Assembly (NCBI GenBank): GCA_004295245.1
Contig: REAR01000061.1
Location: 1-59,085, forward strand
Direction of reading: 5' to 3'
Length of the DNA stretch: 59,085 nucleotides
From: Sphingobacteriales bacterium
Lineage (GTDB): Bacteria > Bacteroidota > Bacteroidia > Chitinophagales > Chitinophagaceae
Position 1 is the first letter of the stretch. Every line of letters begins with the position of its first letter. The notes below the pieces were generated by a model. That model did not search any database and was not told the DNA's origin. It worked only from the letters and a program-made list of their open reading frames with translations. The translations under genes were made by a program, and so were the position numbers. Below are positions 42,576 to 51,361 of this stretch, in pieces.

Positions 42576-43973
42576 TTAAATTTTACCCACCATATCGGCC
42601 GGGTTTACCCATGCATCAAATTCTGCGGCAGTAACATAACCTAACTTAATGGCCATTTCTTTTAAGGTAGTGCCTTCTTTATGGGCCTTCTGTGCAATTT
42701 CTGCTGCTTTATAGTAACCAATTTTTGTGTTTAAAGATGTTACCAGCATCAGCGAATTATCAACATGCTTTTTAATATTGGCTTCAATGGGTGCTACCCC
42801 AATGGCACATTTATTATTAAAGCTTACACAACCATCTGCAATTAAACGGGCACTGTGCAAAAAATTATAAATCATTACCGGCTTAAACACATTCAGTTCA
42901 AAATGACCATTGGCACCGCCAATATTGATAGCCACATCATTACCCAAAACCTGTGCCGCAATCATGGTTAATGCTTCGCATTGGGTGGGGTTTACTTTAC
43001 CGGGCATTATAGAAGAGCCGGGTTCGTTATCGGGTATAAACAACTCGCCAATACCACTGCGCGGGCCCGATGACAGCATGCGTATATCGTTTGCAATCTT
43101 CATTAAACTTACGGCTACTGTTTTTAAAGCTCCGTGAGCTTCCACTATCGCATCGTGTGCGGCCAGTGCTTCAAATTTATTTTCTGCAGTAATAAAAGGC
43201 AAACCTGTTAGTGCTGCAATATGTTTAGCTACGTTTTCAGAATAGTTTTCGGGGGTGTTAATACCGGTGCCCACAGCGGTACCGCCCAATGCCAGTTCAC
43301 TTAAATGTGCCAGTGTGTGTTTTATAGCTTTAATGCCATGGTTCAGCTGAGATACATAACCGCTAAACTCTTGCCCAACCGTTAAAGGTGTGGCATCCAT
43401 AAAATGGGTGCGGCCAATTTTAACCACATGCATAAATTCTTTGCTTTTAGCAGCCAGCGTATCCCGAAGCAGTTCAATACCCGGAATGGTTTTTTCTACT
43501 AAAATTTTATACGCTGCAATGTGCATGGCCGTAGGAAACGTATCGTTACTGCTCTGCGATTTATTAACGTCGTCGTTAGGATGCAAAAACTTTTCTTTAT
43601 CGGTTAACTGGCCGCCATTAATTACATGGCCGCGATAGGCTACCACTTCATTCACATTCATATTACTTTGCGTGCCGCTACCGGTTTGCCACACCACCAA
43701 CGGAAAATATTCATCCAGCTTGCCTTCTAAAATTTCATCGCACACTTTACCAATCATATCGCATTTTTCTTTGGCTAAAATACCTGCATCAAAATTGGTA
43801 AGCGCTGCTGCTTTTTTTAAGTAAGCAAAGGCCCTGATGATTTCTTTGGGCATGCGGTTAATATCCTGCGCAATCTGAAAATTTTCAATACTGCGTTGTG
43901 TTTGGGCACCGTAAAAAGCATGCACTGGCACTTTTACTTCGCCCATGGTATCTTTTTCTATTCTGTACTCCAT
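42576..43973 (-). CDS. fumC: Fumarate hydratase class II
   Basis: Interconverts fumarate and L-malate in the TCA cycle; an oxygen-stable homotetramer. The 465 residues are full length. Visible motifs: [20 protein letters not shown] at the start, the active-site [14 protein letters not shown] (~96), [17 protein letters not shown] (His ~187) and the superfamily signature [16 protein letters not shown] (~317). It is monocistronic, with a good promoter and terminator. The aspartase alternative is unlikely because the motif pattern and length fit FumC. Confidence 0.96.
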   Translation of the reverse strand: MEYRIEKDTMGEVKVPVHAFYGAQTQRSIENFQIAQDINRMPKEIIRAFAYLKKAAALTNFDAGILAKEKCDMIGKVCDEILEGKLDEYFPLVVWQTGSGTQSNMNVNEVVAYRGHVINGGQLTDKEKFLHPNDDVNKSQSSNDTFPTAMHIAAYKILVEKTIPGIELLRDTLAAKSKEFMHVVKIGRTHFMDATPLTVGQEFSGYVSQLNHGIKAIKHTLAHLSELALGGTAVGTGINTPENYSENVAKHIAALTGLPFITAENKFEALAAHDAIVEAHGALKTVAVSLMKIANDIRMLSSGPRSGIGELFIPDNEPGSSIMPGKVNPTQCEALTMIAAQVLGNDVAINIGGANGHFELNVFKPVMIYNFLHSARLIADGCVSFNNKCAIGVAPIEANIKKHVDNSLMLVTSLNTKIGYYKAAEIAQKAHKEGTTLKEMAIKLGYVTAAEFDAWVNPADMVGKI

Positions 43974-43991
43974 ATATCTTTTTTAGAGGCA

Positions 43992-44024
43992 CAAAGGTAA
44001 TAGCCGCTGCCTGTTTATAAAAAA
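43992..44024 (-). promoter_or_regulatory. Promoter of fumC
   Basis: -7 TACCTTTG on the minus strand (43999-43992), followed by TGCC, 18 nt before the ATG. A TTTA about 18 nt upstream may be the -33 element. Confidence 0.6.
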
Positions 44025-44051
44025 ATAACTGTTTGTGAAGTGTTTTTTATT

Positions 44052-44236
44052 GGGTAGTTAGCAGCAAAGCCCTGCTCAACAGCCGTTGCGTCGCACACTT
44101 CAACAATGGTAAATGGTACAGGGCATACAATTTAAAGCCTTACACACTATTCCTTTCATTTAATACCTATTCTTCCGTTGCAGTGTGCGACGCAATCCCG
44201 AAGTTTCAGGACCCCAACGGAATTAACACAGCTAGC
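44052..44236. repeat. Dispersed repeat, paired element with central core
   Basis: Left arm: CAACAGCC and core GTTGCGTCGCACACTT (44085-44100), then CAAC. Right arm: TTCTTCCGTTGCA, core GTGTGCGACGCAA (44183-44195) and the altered palindrome TCCCGAAGTTTCAGGA (44196-44211), then the outer end CTAGCTGCC. The central ~60 bp align without gaps to the core of the element at 48887. Confidence 0.75.
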
Positions 44237-44239
44237 TGC

Positions 44240-46171
44240 CTAATTATTTGTTTTAGTAACCATGCCCTGCAGGTTAATAGCTATTTTATTTTCTGCCTGC
44301 AAAAAACTTAGCAGTTGCCAGGCCGTAGATTTATTAAGCCCTTTTAAAGCTAGCAATAGATTGGCTGTAGTTTGCGGTTGTTGTAACAGCTGCATTATTT
44401 TTTCAGTATATGCTGTAAAATGCGCTGGGCTTAGCGGCAGGTTTTTTTTCTGTTGTAAACAATTATCGCAAACGCCGCAGGCAGGCACTTTGTCGTCTCC
44501 AAAATAACTGCCTATTAACTGGCTGCGGCATTCATTGGCATTGGTTACATAATTTATAAACTGTTGCACCCGCTGTGTGTATTGCTGGCGGCGCTCTTCG
44601 TATGCTTTATTATTTATGGTAAGGTATTCTGCTTTTATACGCTCTTGCAATAAAAATAATTGCGGTGTATCTTTTTGTGGCGTGTAACGCACCATACCAT
44701 ACACTTGCAGTTGTTGCAGTTGTTGTTTCACAGCTTCAGTTTCCATCTTCAGCCAATAGGCCAAAGATTTTTCATTGATGGCCGTTTCCTGATCGTAAAT
44801 ACCTTCGTACGTACGCAATAGCATTTTAACCACAGGCTCTAAAGTAGGGTAGTCGTTTTCAAACTGGTACAACGCTTCTTTACTACATATAAACTGTAGT
44901 TTTGCCGGAATAAATACCTGCTCATTAAAACCCAAATAAGTTTCTTGCTCTAATACTTTTAATGCGGGCAATAATTCCTGCACATGCAGTTGAAATTTTT
45001 TAGCGCAATCGCCCATATCAAAATTATAATAGGCATTTTCAAAAGTACCGGTGGGCAGTTGCAAATAGTTTACTACCGACTGGTACACCTGCCGCAGGTA
45101 TTGCAGATTTGGGAATTTAATATTCACCTGTTGCAGCAACTCTTGTGTTTCGCCCTGATGGTATAATAAAACAGCGTACGCTTTATTACCATCTCTTCCG
45201 GCCCGGCCAGCTTCCTGGTAATAGTTTTCTAAGCAATCGGGCAGATTATAATGTACTACCGTTCTAACATCGGGTTTATCAATACCCATTCCAAAAGCGT
45301 TGGTGCAAACCATAATACGCACCTGGTTTTTTATCCATGCTGTTTGCTTATCATTTCTTTCATCTGAGCTTAAACCGGCATGATAATAATCTGCACTTAT
45401 AGCATAGGTTTGTAATTGTGCTGCTACTTCTTTAGTAAGTCTTCTTGTTTTACAATATACAATGCCGCTGCCACTTACATTGTTCAATACTTCCACCAGC
45501 TTGTTTATTTTAGAATCAACCGCAAATACACTGTAAGAAAGGTTGGGCCGGGCAAAAGACTGCTGGTAGCTGGCTTCATTTTTAAAAAGAAGTTTCTCTT
45601 TAATATCTTTTTGCACAGTTGTTGTAGCCGATGCTGTTAAAGCAATTACCGGCACACGGGGCAGTTCATCTCTTAAATCGGCAATGCGCAAATACGGCGG
45701 ACGAAAATCGTAACCCCACTGAGAAATACAATGCGCTTCATCTACTGCCAGTAAACTAATTTCTAAAGCAGGCAGGTATTCTTTAAACAAGGCAGTTTCT
45801 AACCGCTCTGGTGATACATATAAAAACTTGCAATTGCTGTGAATAGCCAGTTGCATAGTTTGCAACACTTCTTTTCGGCTCATGCCACTATAAATAGCAA
45901 ATGCGGTAATGCCTTTTTTGCGCAGATTTTCTACCTGATCTTTCATTAAAGCAATCAGCGGCGAAACCACTAAACATAAACCCGGCAACAACATACCCGG
46001 CACCTGATAACAAATAGATTTACCACCACCGGTTGGTAGAAGTGCCAATACGTCTTTTCCATTCAATACACTTTCAATAATTTCCTGCTGCAAGGGCCTA
46101 AAAGATGCATAGCCCCAATAATTGCGGAGTATGTCTGTGGCCGTGGTTGGTGCAGAAAAATTTGTACTCAT
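44240..46171 (-). CDS. recQ: ATP-dependent DNA helicase RecQ
   Basis: A superfamily 2 3'-5' helicase in recombination and repair. The 643 residues start with FRPLQQEIIESVL (Q-motif region). Walker A is LLPTGGGKSICYQVP (~42-54), the DEAH box is LLAVDEAHCISQWGYDFRP (~144), motif VI is YQEAGRAGRDG, and the RecQ zinc cysteines lie in NECRSQLI and ACGVCDNC (~540). A C-terminal winged-helix-like tail follows; no clear HRDC domain is visible. It starts 14 bp after copA and should be cotranscribed with it. Confidence 0.95.
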   Translation of the reverse strand: MSTNFSAPTTATDILRNYWGYASFRPLQQEIIESVLNGKDVLALLPTGGGKSICYQVPGMLLPGLCLVVSPLIALMKDQVENLRKKGITAFAIYSGMSRKEVLQTMQLAIHSNCKFLYVSPERLETALFKEYLPALEISLLAVDEAHCISQWGYDFRPPYLRIADLRDELPRVPVIALTASATTTVQKDIKEKLLFKNEASYQQSFARPNLSYSVFAVDSKINKLVEVLNNVSGSGIVYCKTRRLTKEVAAQLQTYAISADYYHAGLSSDERNDKQTAWIKNQVRIMVCTNAFGMGIDKPDVRTVVHYNLPDCLENYYQEAGRAGRDGNKAYAVLLYHQGETQELLQQVNIKFPNLQYLRQVYQSVVNYLQLPTGTFENAYYNFDMGDCAKKFQLHVQELLPALKVLEQETYLGFNEQVFIPAKLQFICSKEALYQFENDYPTLEPVVKMLLRTYEGIYDQETAINEKSLAYWLKMETEAVKQQLQQLQVYGMVRYTPQKDTPQLFLLQERIKAEYLTINNKAYEERRQQYTQRVQQFINYVTNANECRSQLIGSYFGDDKVPACGVCDNCLQQKKNLPLSPAHFTAYTEKIMQLLQQPQTTANLLLALKGLNKSTAWQLLSFLQAENKIAINLQGMVTKTNN

Positions 46172-46185
46172 TAACCGGAAAAATA

Positions 46186-48333
46186 TTAATCTACTTTTTT
46201 TACAAACAAACGTACTGAATTTATTGCCAGCACCACATCGCTCAACCCCATTACTAACGCACCAAAAGTGGGTGTTAAAAAACCAAAAGCGGCAACCGGT
46301 ATGGCTACAATATTATAGGCAAAGGCCCAGAATAAATTTTGTTTAATAGTTTTTAAAGTATGTTTTCCGAGGCCCAATGCTAAAGGCAATTTTTTTAGGC
46401 CATGGTTCATTAGTACCACATCTGCGGTTTGTAAGACTATTTGCGATGCATCTCCCATGGATATACCAATGGTGGCTTTTGCCAGAGCCGGGGCATCATT
46501 AATACCATCACCTACCATGGCAGTTGGCACAGCAGCACTTAAGGTTGTAATTTTTTCCAGTTTCTGCTGGGGTGTTTGTTCGGCTATTATTTCATCAACC
46601 CCTAATGTAGCTGCCAGCTGCTGGCATTTAGCCAGTCGGTCGCCACTTAGCAAAATGGTCTTAATACCTTTTGCTTTAAAATAACTAACTACGGAAGCAG
46701 CTTCTTCTCTTATCTCATCGGCCACATCTATCCACCCTACTAACACATCATCTTTTATAATGTAAACATTATGGTTTTCTTCTGTAGTTAAATAACTGGC
46801 TCCTTTAAAAGAAACCGCTTTGTAAATATTGCCTTCTTTTGTGGTGGCCTGCATGCCTAGCCCTTTTACCTCTTCTATTTTTTGCCAACGCAACATGTCT
46901 GTTGTTTTCCAATTGTTAGCAATACACAATGCAATGGGATGGTTAGAATATTTTTCTAATGAAAAAGCTGTTTTTTTAAAAGTTTGCTCATCAATAACTG
47001 CCGCATTAAAATAATAACCTGCAATAGTAAACTGCCCCGTTGTTAAAGTGCCTGTCTTATCAAACACTACCTGTTGTATTGTTTTAAAAGCTTCCAAACT
47101 TTTTGCATCTCTGAACAAAACCCCATTTTTTGCAGCACGCCCCAAACCCACTGCAATGGCAGCCGGTGTGGCTAAACCCATAGCACAGGGGCATGCAATT
47201 ACCAATACCGCAATGCTGCGCATCAGTGCTTTAGTAAAATCGTCTAACACAAAATAGCTAACCCCAAAAGTTACCAGTGCTATAATTATAACTGCCGGCA
47301 CAAATATGGCACTGATTTTATCAGCCATTTCCTGCACGGGTGGCTTATCCCCCTGTGCTTTTTTTACAAGGTCAATAATATTTGCCAGCACAGAATCTTT
47401 AGCTGCTGCAGTTACCTGTGCTTTCACCATGCCATCTGCAATTAAACTACCTCCAATTAATGTGTCTTTTGCATGTTTGGTAACCGGTAAACTCTCTCCG
47501 GTAATAATAGCTTCATTTACGCTGGCATCGCCCCATAAAATTTTACAATCAGCAGGCACTTGTTCGCCACTTTTAATTAAAATCAAATCTCCGTTTCTTA
47601 AATCTGTATTAGCTACCGGAAATATTTGCTCTTTATGTTCGTCATCAAAGGCTATCATATTAGCCATTACTTGCTGGCTTTTAGCCAATTTTTGCAAAGC
47701 TCTTTGTGTGGAGGCGATAGAAACATCTTCTAAATAATTACCTAAAAATACCAGCGTAATAATAGTGGCTGCCGTTTCAAAAAAAAGATACTCGTGACTC
47801 CCTAAAAAAATAGTACCAACAACACTATATACAAATGCAGCAGTTGCACCTAATGCTACCAGCACATTCATGTTAGGCACCCCTTTCGTAATACTCTTCC
47901 AGGCACTTTTACCAAAATAACTCATTCCTATTATGTACACAGGTGCACATAACCCCAATTGCACCCAAGGGTTCATTAGCCAATGAATATGCACCCACTT
48001 ATCCAGCATGTGCAACATTAGCACCAGTGTAAATGGCAAACATATAAGCAGGTAGCGCAGGTATTTATTCATGGCAGGTTTAGCGCTGGCAGCACCGGCA
48101 TTTTCATTTGTTACCACGGTATATCCTAAATCAGCAATGCCATTTATTAAAGTATCATCTGCTATTTCAATATTATTTTTATCAAATAAAACATCTCCAT
48201 TAGCATAATTCACCTTTACGCTTTCCATGCCCTGCTTTTTTAAATAATTGGTAATAGAAAGTGCGCAGGTGGCACAATCCATACCCGCTACTTTCCAGTT
48301 GGTAGTGGCCTCATTTTTTTCTTGCGTATTCAT
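46186..48333 (-). CDS. copA: Copper-translocating P-type ATPase
   Basis: Exports Cu(I) from the cytoplasm. The 715 residues carry one N-terminal heavy-metal domain with GMDCATCALSI (CxxC, ~15-20), eight expected membrane helices, the membrane Cu site CPCAMGLATP (~380), the phosphorylation site VFDKTGTLTTGQF (~423), the HP motif YSNHPIALCI, and the hinge MVGDGINDAPALAKA (~608). CPC plus HP identifies a P1B-type (Cu-specific) pump. The promoter box TAACTTTG ends 4 nt before the ATG, so the mRNA may be leaderless. recQ follows closely; tsaE is divergent. Confidence 0.95.
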   Translation of the reverse strand: MNTQEKNEATTNWKVAGMDCATCALSITNYLKKQGMESVKVNYANGDVLFDKNNIEIADDTLINGIADLGYTVVTNENAGAASAKPAMNKYLRYLLICLPFTLVLMLHMLDKWVHIHWLMNPWVQLGLCAPVYIIGMSYFGKSAWKSITKGVPNMNVLVALGATAAFVYSVVGTIFLGSHEYLFFETAATIITLVFLGNYLEDVSIASTQRALQKLAKSQQVMANMIAFDDEHKEQIFPVANTDLRNGDLILIKSGEQVPADCKILWGDASVNEAIITGESLPVTKHAKDTLIGGSLIADGMVKAQVTAAAKDSVLANIIDLVKKAQGDKPPVQEMADKISAIFVPAVIIIALVTFGVSYFVLDDFTKALMRSIAVLVIACPCAMGLATPAAIAVGLGRAAKNGVLFRDAKSLEAFKTIQQVVFDKTGTLTTGQFTIAGYYFNAAVIDEQTFKKTAFSLEKYSNHPIALCIANNWKTTDMLRWQKIEEVKGLGMQATTKEGNIYKAVSFKGASYLTTEENHNVYIIKDDVLVGWIDVADEIREEAASVVSYFKAKGIKTILLSGDRLAKCQQLAATLGVDEIIAEQTPQQKLEKITTLSAAVPTAMVGDGINDAPALAKATIGISMGDASQIVLQTADVVLMNHGLKKLPLALGLGKHTLKTIKQNLFWAFAYNIVAIPVAAFGFLTPTFGALVMGLSDVVLAINSVRLFVKKVD

Positions 48334-48337
48334 ACCA

Positions 48338-48345
48338 CAAAGTTA
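48338..48345 (-). promoter_or_regulatory. Promoter -7 box of copA
   Basis: TAACTTTG on the minus strand, then TGGT and the ATG. No clear -33 element and no obvious metal-regulator operator were seen. Confidence 0.55.
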
Positions 48346-48397
48346 GGCATTGCTGTGGGTGCCTTTTTACGCAGTTGGTAATAATATCAACACCGTG

Positions 48398-48429
48398 TTG
48401 CAATTTTACAGGCGGGGCCAGTACCTTTG
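48398..48429 (+). promoter_or_regulatory. Promoter of tsaE
   Basis: -7 TACCTTTG (48422-48429), with TTG at 48398-48400 as a possible -33 element (spacing 21). The ATG starts 8 nt after the box. Confidence 0.5.
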
Positions 48430-48437
48430 CAACATTC

Positions 48438-48851
48438 ATGCAGTATACTTACACTTTACAAGAAATTAATACGGCCGCGGCCGCGTTTTGGCAACAATAC
48501 AAACAATACCGGGTGTTTGCCCTGCACGGACAAATGGGCGCCGGCAAAACCACTTTTGTACATGCTTTGTGCCAGCACCTTAATATCAGCAGCGCCGTTA
48601 GCAGCCCTACTTTTTCCATTATTAATGAATATGAAGGCAACAACCTGGTTGTTTATCATATTGACCTGTACCGCTTGCAAAACGAAGAAGAAGCAATAAG
48701 AGCAGGTATTGAAGATTGCCTCTACAGCCAACATATTTGCCTGATAGAATGGCCAGAGCGCATCCCCCTTCTTTTTGCGGAAGACACCTTGCACCTATAC
48801 ATTGAAAGCCTGAATAATACCACCCGTACCCTGCGGGTAGGTAATAAATAA
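48438..48851 (+). CDS. tsaE: tRNA t6A synthesis ATPase TsaE
   Basis: 137 residues from ATG 48438 (MQYTYTLQEINTAAAAFWQQ). P-loop ALHGQMGAGKTTFVHALCQH (~32-40), then SSPTFSIINEYEG, HIDLYRL and the C-terminal LIEWPERIPLL are the TsaE signature. TsaE works with TsaB and TsaD to place threonylcarbamoyl on A37 of ANN-decoding tRNAs. A longer upstream frame exists but runs over the promoter. A repeat separates it from ald. Confidence 0.95.
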   Translation: MQYTYTLQEINTAAAAFWQQYKQYRVFALHGQMGAGKTTFVHALCQHLNISSAVSSPTFSIINEYEGNNLVVYHIDLYRLQNEEEAIRAGIEDCLYSQHICLIEWPERIPLLFAEDTLHLYIESLNNTTRTLRVGNK

Positions 48852-48886
48852 GTATATTTGAAAACGGCTTCTATTAAATAAAAATA

Positions 48887-49053
48887 GGAGCCCGGCAATG
48901 GTACTGCTATAGAGCAGTTGTTGCGTCGCACACTTCAACTGTGGCAAAAGGTATGGGCCCTGAGTTTATTGGCTTATACAGTATTCTTTGGTTGAAGGGT
49001 GCGACGCAACGATTTAGCACAGCGAACCGCTGCTGGTTACCCTAACAAAAAAA
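48887..49053. repeat. Dispersed repeat, paired element with central core
   Basis: Left arm: GAGCAGTT and core GTTGCGTCGCACACTT (48920-48935), CAAC. Right arm: GGTTGAA, core GGGTGCGACGCAAC (48997-49010), GATTTAGCACAGCG and the outer end CTGCTGGTTACCCTAAC (~49030-49046), then AAAAAAA. The inner ends GTTGCGTCGCAC.CTTCAAC and GTTGAAG.GTGCGACGCAAC are near-perfect inverted repeats. Confidence 0.8.
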
Positions 49054-49075
49054 CACCGCATACTAACAGCATTAC

Positions 49076-50290
49076 ATGGCCCAGCAAAGACCTATCATCA
49101 GCACTTCCTTCAGCTACGAAACGCTGGAAGAAACATTGGACGTAAAGCCGAAAGGGCAACAGTTGCATATTGGCATACCAAAAGAAACCGCCTTTCAGGA
49201 AAACAGGGTGGCCTTAACGCCTGATGCAGTAGGTGTTTTAATTAGTAACGGCCATAATGTGGTTATTGAACATAATGCCGGCGATGCCTCTCACTTCAGA
49301 GATAAAGATTACAGCGAGGCCGGTGCCCGTATTGTATATGATAAAGCTGAAGTATTTAAAGCGCCTATATTGGTTAAAAGCGCTCCGGTGGTTGAAGAAG
49401 ATTTGCCTTACCTGCAGTTAAACCAGGTAATTATTTCGCCCATACATTTAAGTGTGTTAAAGGCAGAGCTGCTGCAAAAAATGATGGATAAACGCATTAC
49501 CGCCATTAGTTTTGAAAATCTTAAAGACGATAGCAGTACCTACCCCATTGTGCGCAGCATGAGTGAGATTGCGGGTAGCGCAGTAATGCTGATAGCGGCA
49601 CAATACCTCGGTTCTGCCAACCATGGCAAGGGAGTGTTACTGGGTGGCATTAGTGGCATACCCCCCACCAAAGTAATTATTTTGGGTGCTGGCGTAGTGG
49701 GCGAATATGCAGCCCGTGCGGCATTGGCATTGGGTGCCTCTGTAAAAGTTTTTGACAACAGTGTATATAAACTAAAACGCATGCAGGAAAATATTGGGCA
49801 GCGTTTATGGACCAGTGTTTTAGAACCTCGCATTTTGGCCAAGCAATTAAAAACCTGCGAAGTGGCGGTGGGTGCTTTATATGGTACCGGTAACCGCACC
49901 CCAGTGGTGGTTACCGAAGAAATGGTAAGTAATATGCGGCCGGGCAGCGTTGTTATTGATGTAAGTATTGACCGGGGCGGTTGCTTTGAAACCTCTGAAC
50001 TTACGTCTCATGAAAGCCCCATTTTTATGAAATATGGAGTAATACATTATTGCGTGCCCAATATACCCAGCGGATTTTCTCGTACAGCATCTCAATCTAT
50101 CAGTAATGTGTTAATGCCTTTATTGCTGGAAGCCGGCGATGAAGGTGGTTTTGAAAACCTGGTGTGGCATAAAATACATTTGCGCACCGGCATTTACCTG
50201 TTTAAGGGGGCACTTACCAATTTTCATTTAAGCCAGCGGTTTGACCTTAAGTATACCGACCTGAATTTGCTGATAGCCAGCCAGCGCTAA
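49076..50290 (+). CDS. ald: Alanine dehydrogenase
   Basis: NAD-dependent oxidative deamination of L-alanine to pyruvate, reversible. The 404 residues hold the N-terminal domain with LHIGIPKETAFQENRVALTP (substrate Lys/Arg region) and the Rossmann domain with the GxGxxG motif VIILGAGVVGEYAARAALAL (~205-225), then GALYGTGNRTPVVVTEEMV and CVPNIPSGFSRTASQSISN near the end. The ~35-residue N-terminal extension before the usual start (MAQQRPIISTSFSYETLEET) is typical of Bacteroidota members. It follows tsaE across a repeat. Confidence 0.93.
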   Translation: MAQQRPIISTSFSYETLEETLDVKPKGQQLHIGIPKETAFQENRVALTPDAVGVLISNGHNVVIEHNAGDASHFRDKDYSEAGARIVYDKAEVFKAPILVKSAPVVEEDLPYLQLNQVIISPIHLSVLKAELLQKMMDKRITAISFENLKDDSSTYPIVRSMSEIAGSAVMLIAAQYLGSANHGKGVLLGGISGIPPTKVIILGAGVVGEYAARAALALGASVKVFDNSVYKLKRMQENIGQRLWTSVLEPRILAKQLKTCEVAVGALYGTGNRTPVVVTEEMVSNMRPGSVVIDVSIDRGGCFETSELTSHESPIFMKYGVIHYCVPNIPSGFSRTASQSISNVLMPLLLEAGDEGGFENLVWHKIHLRTGIYLFKGALTNFHLSQRFDLKYTDLNLLIASQR

Positions 50291-50307
50291 GAAAGGGTTT
50301 AAAATAA

Positions 50308-50331
50308 CAATCCCGCCGGTGGGCGGGACTG
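50308..50331 (+). terminator. Hairpin after ald
   Basis: TCCCGCC (50311-50317) pairs with GGCGGGA (50322-50328), loop GGTG. No strong T-run follows, so the terminator role is moderate. Confidence 0.5.
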
Positions 50332-50594
50332 TTCAGCAGTTGGTATTGGTTATTTCAGTATGGCAAATGCCATGTAAAATGATAAAGTGTTTTCTGAAAG
50401 GGTTCAAATAAATATATATAAGTTACAGCAGTTGCATACACTAGTCATTAGAGGCAACATTTAAAATAAGAATGCTGCACGACCAGTTAAAAATTTTTTT
50501 AAAAAATTAAATAGTTGATTTTGATCATTTGCCGTACGATTGATTTTTTTGAACTACTATTTCTTATAAAAGCAATGCCATGCAGCTATTTGCG
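50332..50594. other. AT-rich intergenic region upstream of gldF
   Basis: About 300 bp with several A/T runs (for example AAAAATTTTTTTAAAAAATT at ~50490). No ORF, RNA or member of the dispersed repeat family is seen. The gldF promoter lies at its right end. Confidence 0.45.
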
Positions 50595-50624
50595 TTGGTA
50601 GTAGCACCGAAACCATTATTTTTG
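50595..50624 (+). promoter_or_regulatory. Promoter of gldFG
   Basis: -33 TTG (50595-50597), a 19-nt spacer, and -7 TATTTTTG (50617-50624). The gldF ATG begins 5 nt later, so the mRNA should have almost no leader. Confidence 0.6.
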
Positions 50625-50629
50625 ACAAC

Positions 50630-51361
50630 ATGTTTCCTATCTGTAAAAAAGAGGTACGACAATTTTTTAGCAGTCTTACCGGTATAATTGCCCTGGCAGT
50701 ATTTCTGCTGCTAAACGGCCTGTTTCTTTTTGTTTTTCCTGATACCAATGTGTTTGATTTTGGCTATGCCAGTATGGAGAAGTTTTTTGAGCTGGCCCCC
50801 TGGATACTTACTTTTTTAGTGCCCGCCATTACCATGCGCAGCCTTGCTGAAGAATTTAAAGGCGGCAATTACGAAATACTACTAACAAAACCCATAAGTG
50901 CCGCTCAATTAGTAGGCGGCAAATACCTGGGTGCTTTAATAATTGTATTGCTGGCGCTTTTACCCACTGTTATTTATGTGTTTGCTGTGCAGGCCGTAAG
51001 CGCCGATAATGCAGGTATTGATACCGGCGGCACCATTGGGTCTTATATTGGCTTGTTGTTTTTAGCAGCGGTATTTACAGCCATTGGCATTTTCTGTAGC
51101 AGTTTTACAAACAATGCCGTAGTAGCCTTTATTATAAGTGCCTTTGCCTGCTTTTTATTATACACCGGTTTTAATGCCATCAGCCGCATACCTGCTTTAA
51201 GTGGGGGCGCCGATTATTATATTGAAATGCTGGGTATTGATTTTCATTACCGCAGCATTAGCCGGGGCGTTATAGACAGCCGCGATATTATTTACTTTAT
51301 TACCATCATATTGTTCTTTCTGTTATTTACTAAAAGAAACCTTATTACACGCAAACCATAA
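50630..51361 (+). CDS. gldF: Gliding-motility ABC transporter permease GldF
   Basis: 243 residues with six hydrophobic segments (about 18-38, 58-80, 95-120, 140-165, 170-195, 220-238). ABC-2-type permease motifs appear: EFKGGNYEILLTKPISAAQL (the inward cytoplasmic loop) and a C-terminal LFTKRNLITRKP. The opening MFPICKKEVRQFFSSLTGII is characteristic of GldF. It works with GldA (ATPase, not in the window) and GldG; the complex is required for gliding in Flavobacterium, though some non-gliders carry it. Its stop overlaps the gldG start by 1 nt. Confidence 0.92.
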   Translation: MFPICKKEVRQFFSSLTGIIALAVFLLLNGLFLFVFPDTNVFDFGYASMEKFFELAPWILTFLVPAITMRSLAEEFKGGNYEILLTKPISAAQLVGGKYLGALIIVLLALLPTVIYVFAVQAVSADNAGIDTGGTIGSYIGLLFLAAVFTAIGIFCSSFTNNAVVAFIISAFACFLLYTGFNAISRIPALSGGADYYIEMLGIDFHYRSISRGVIDSRDIIYFITIILFFLLFTKRNLITRKP

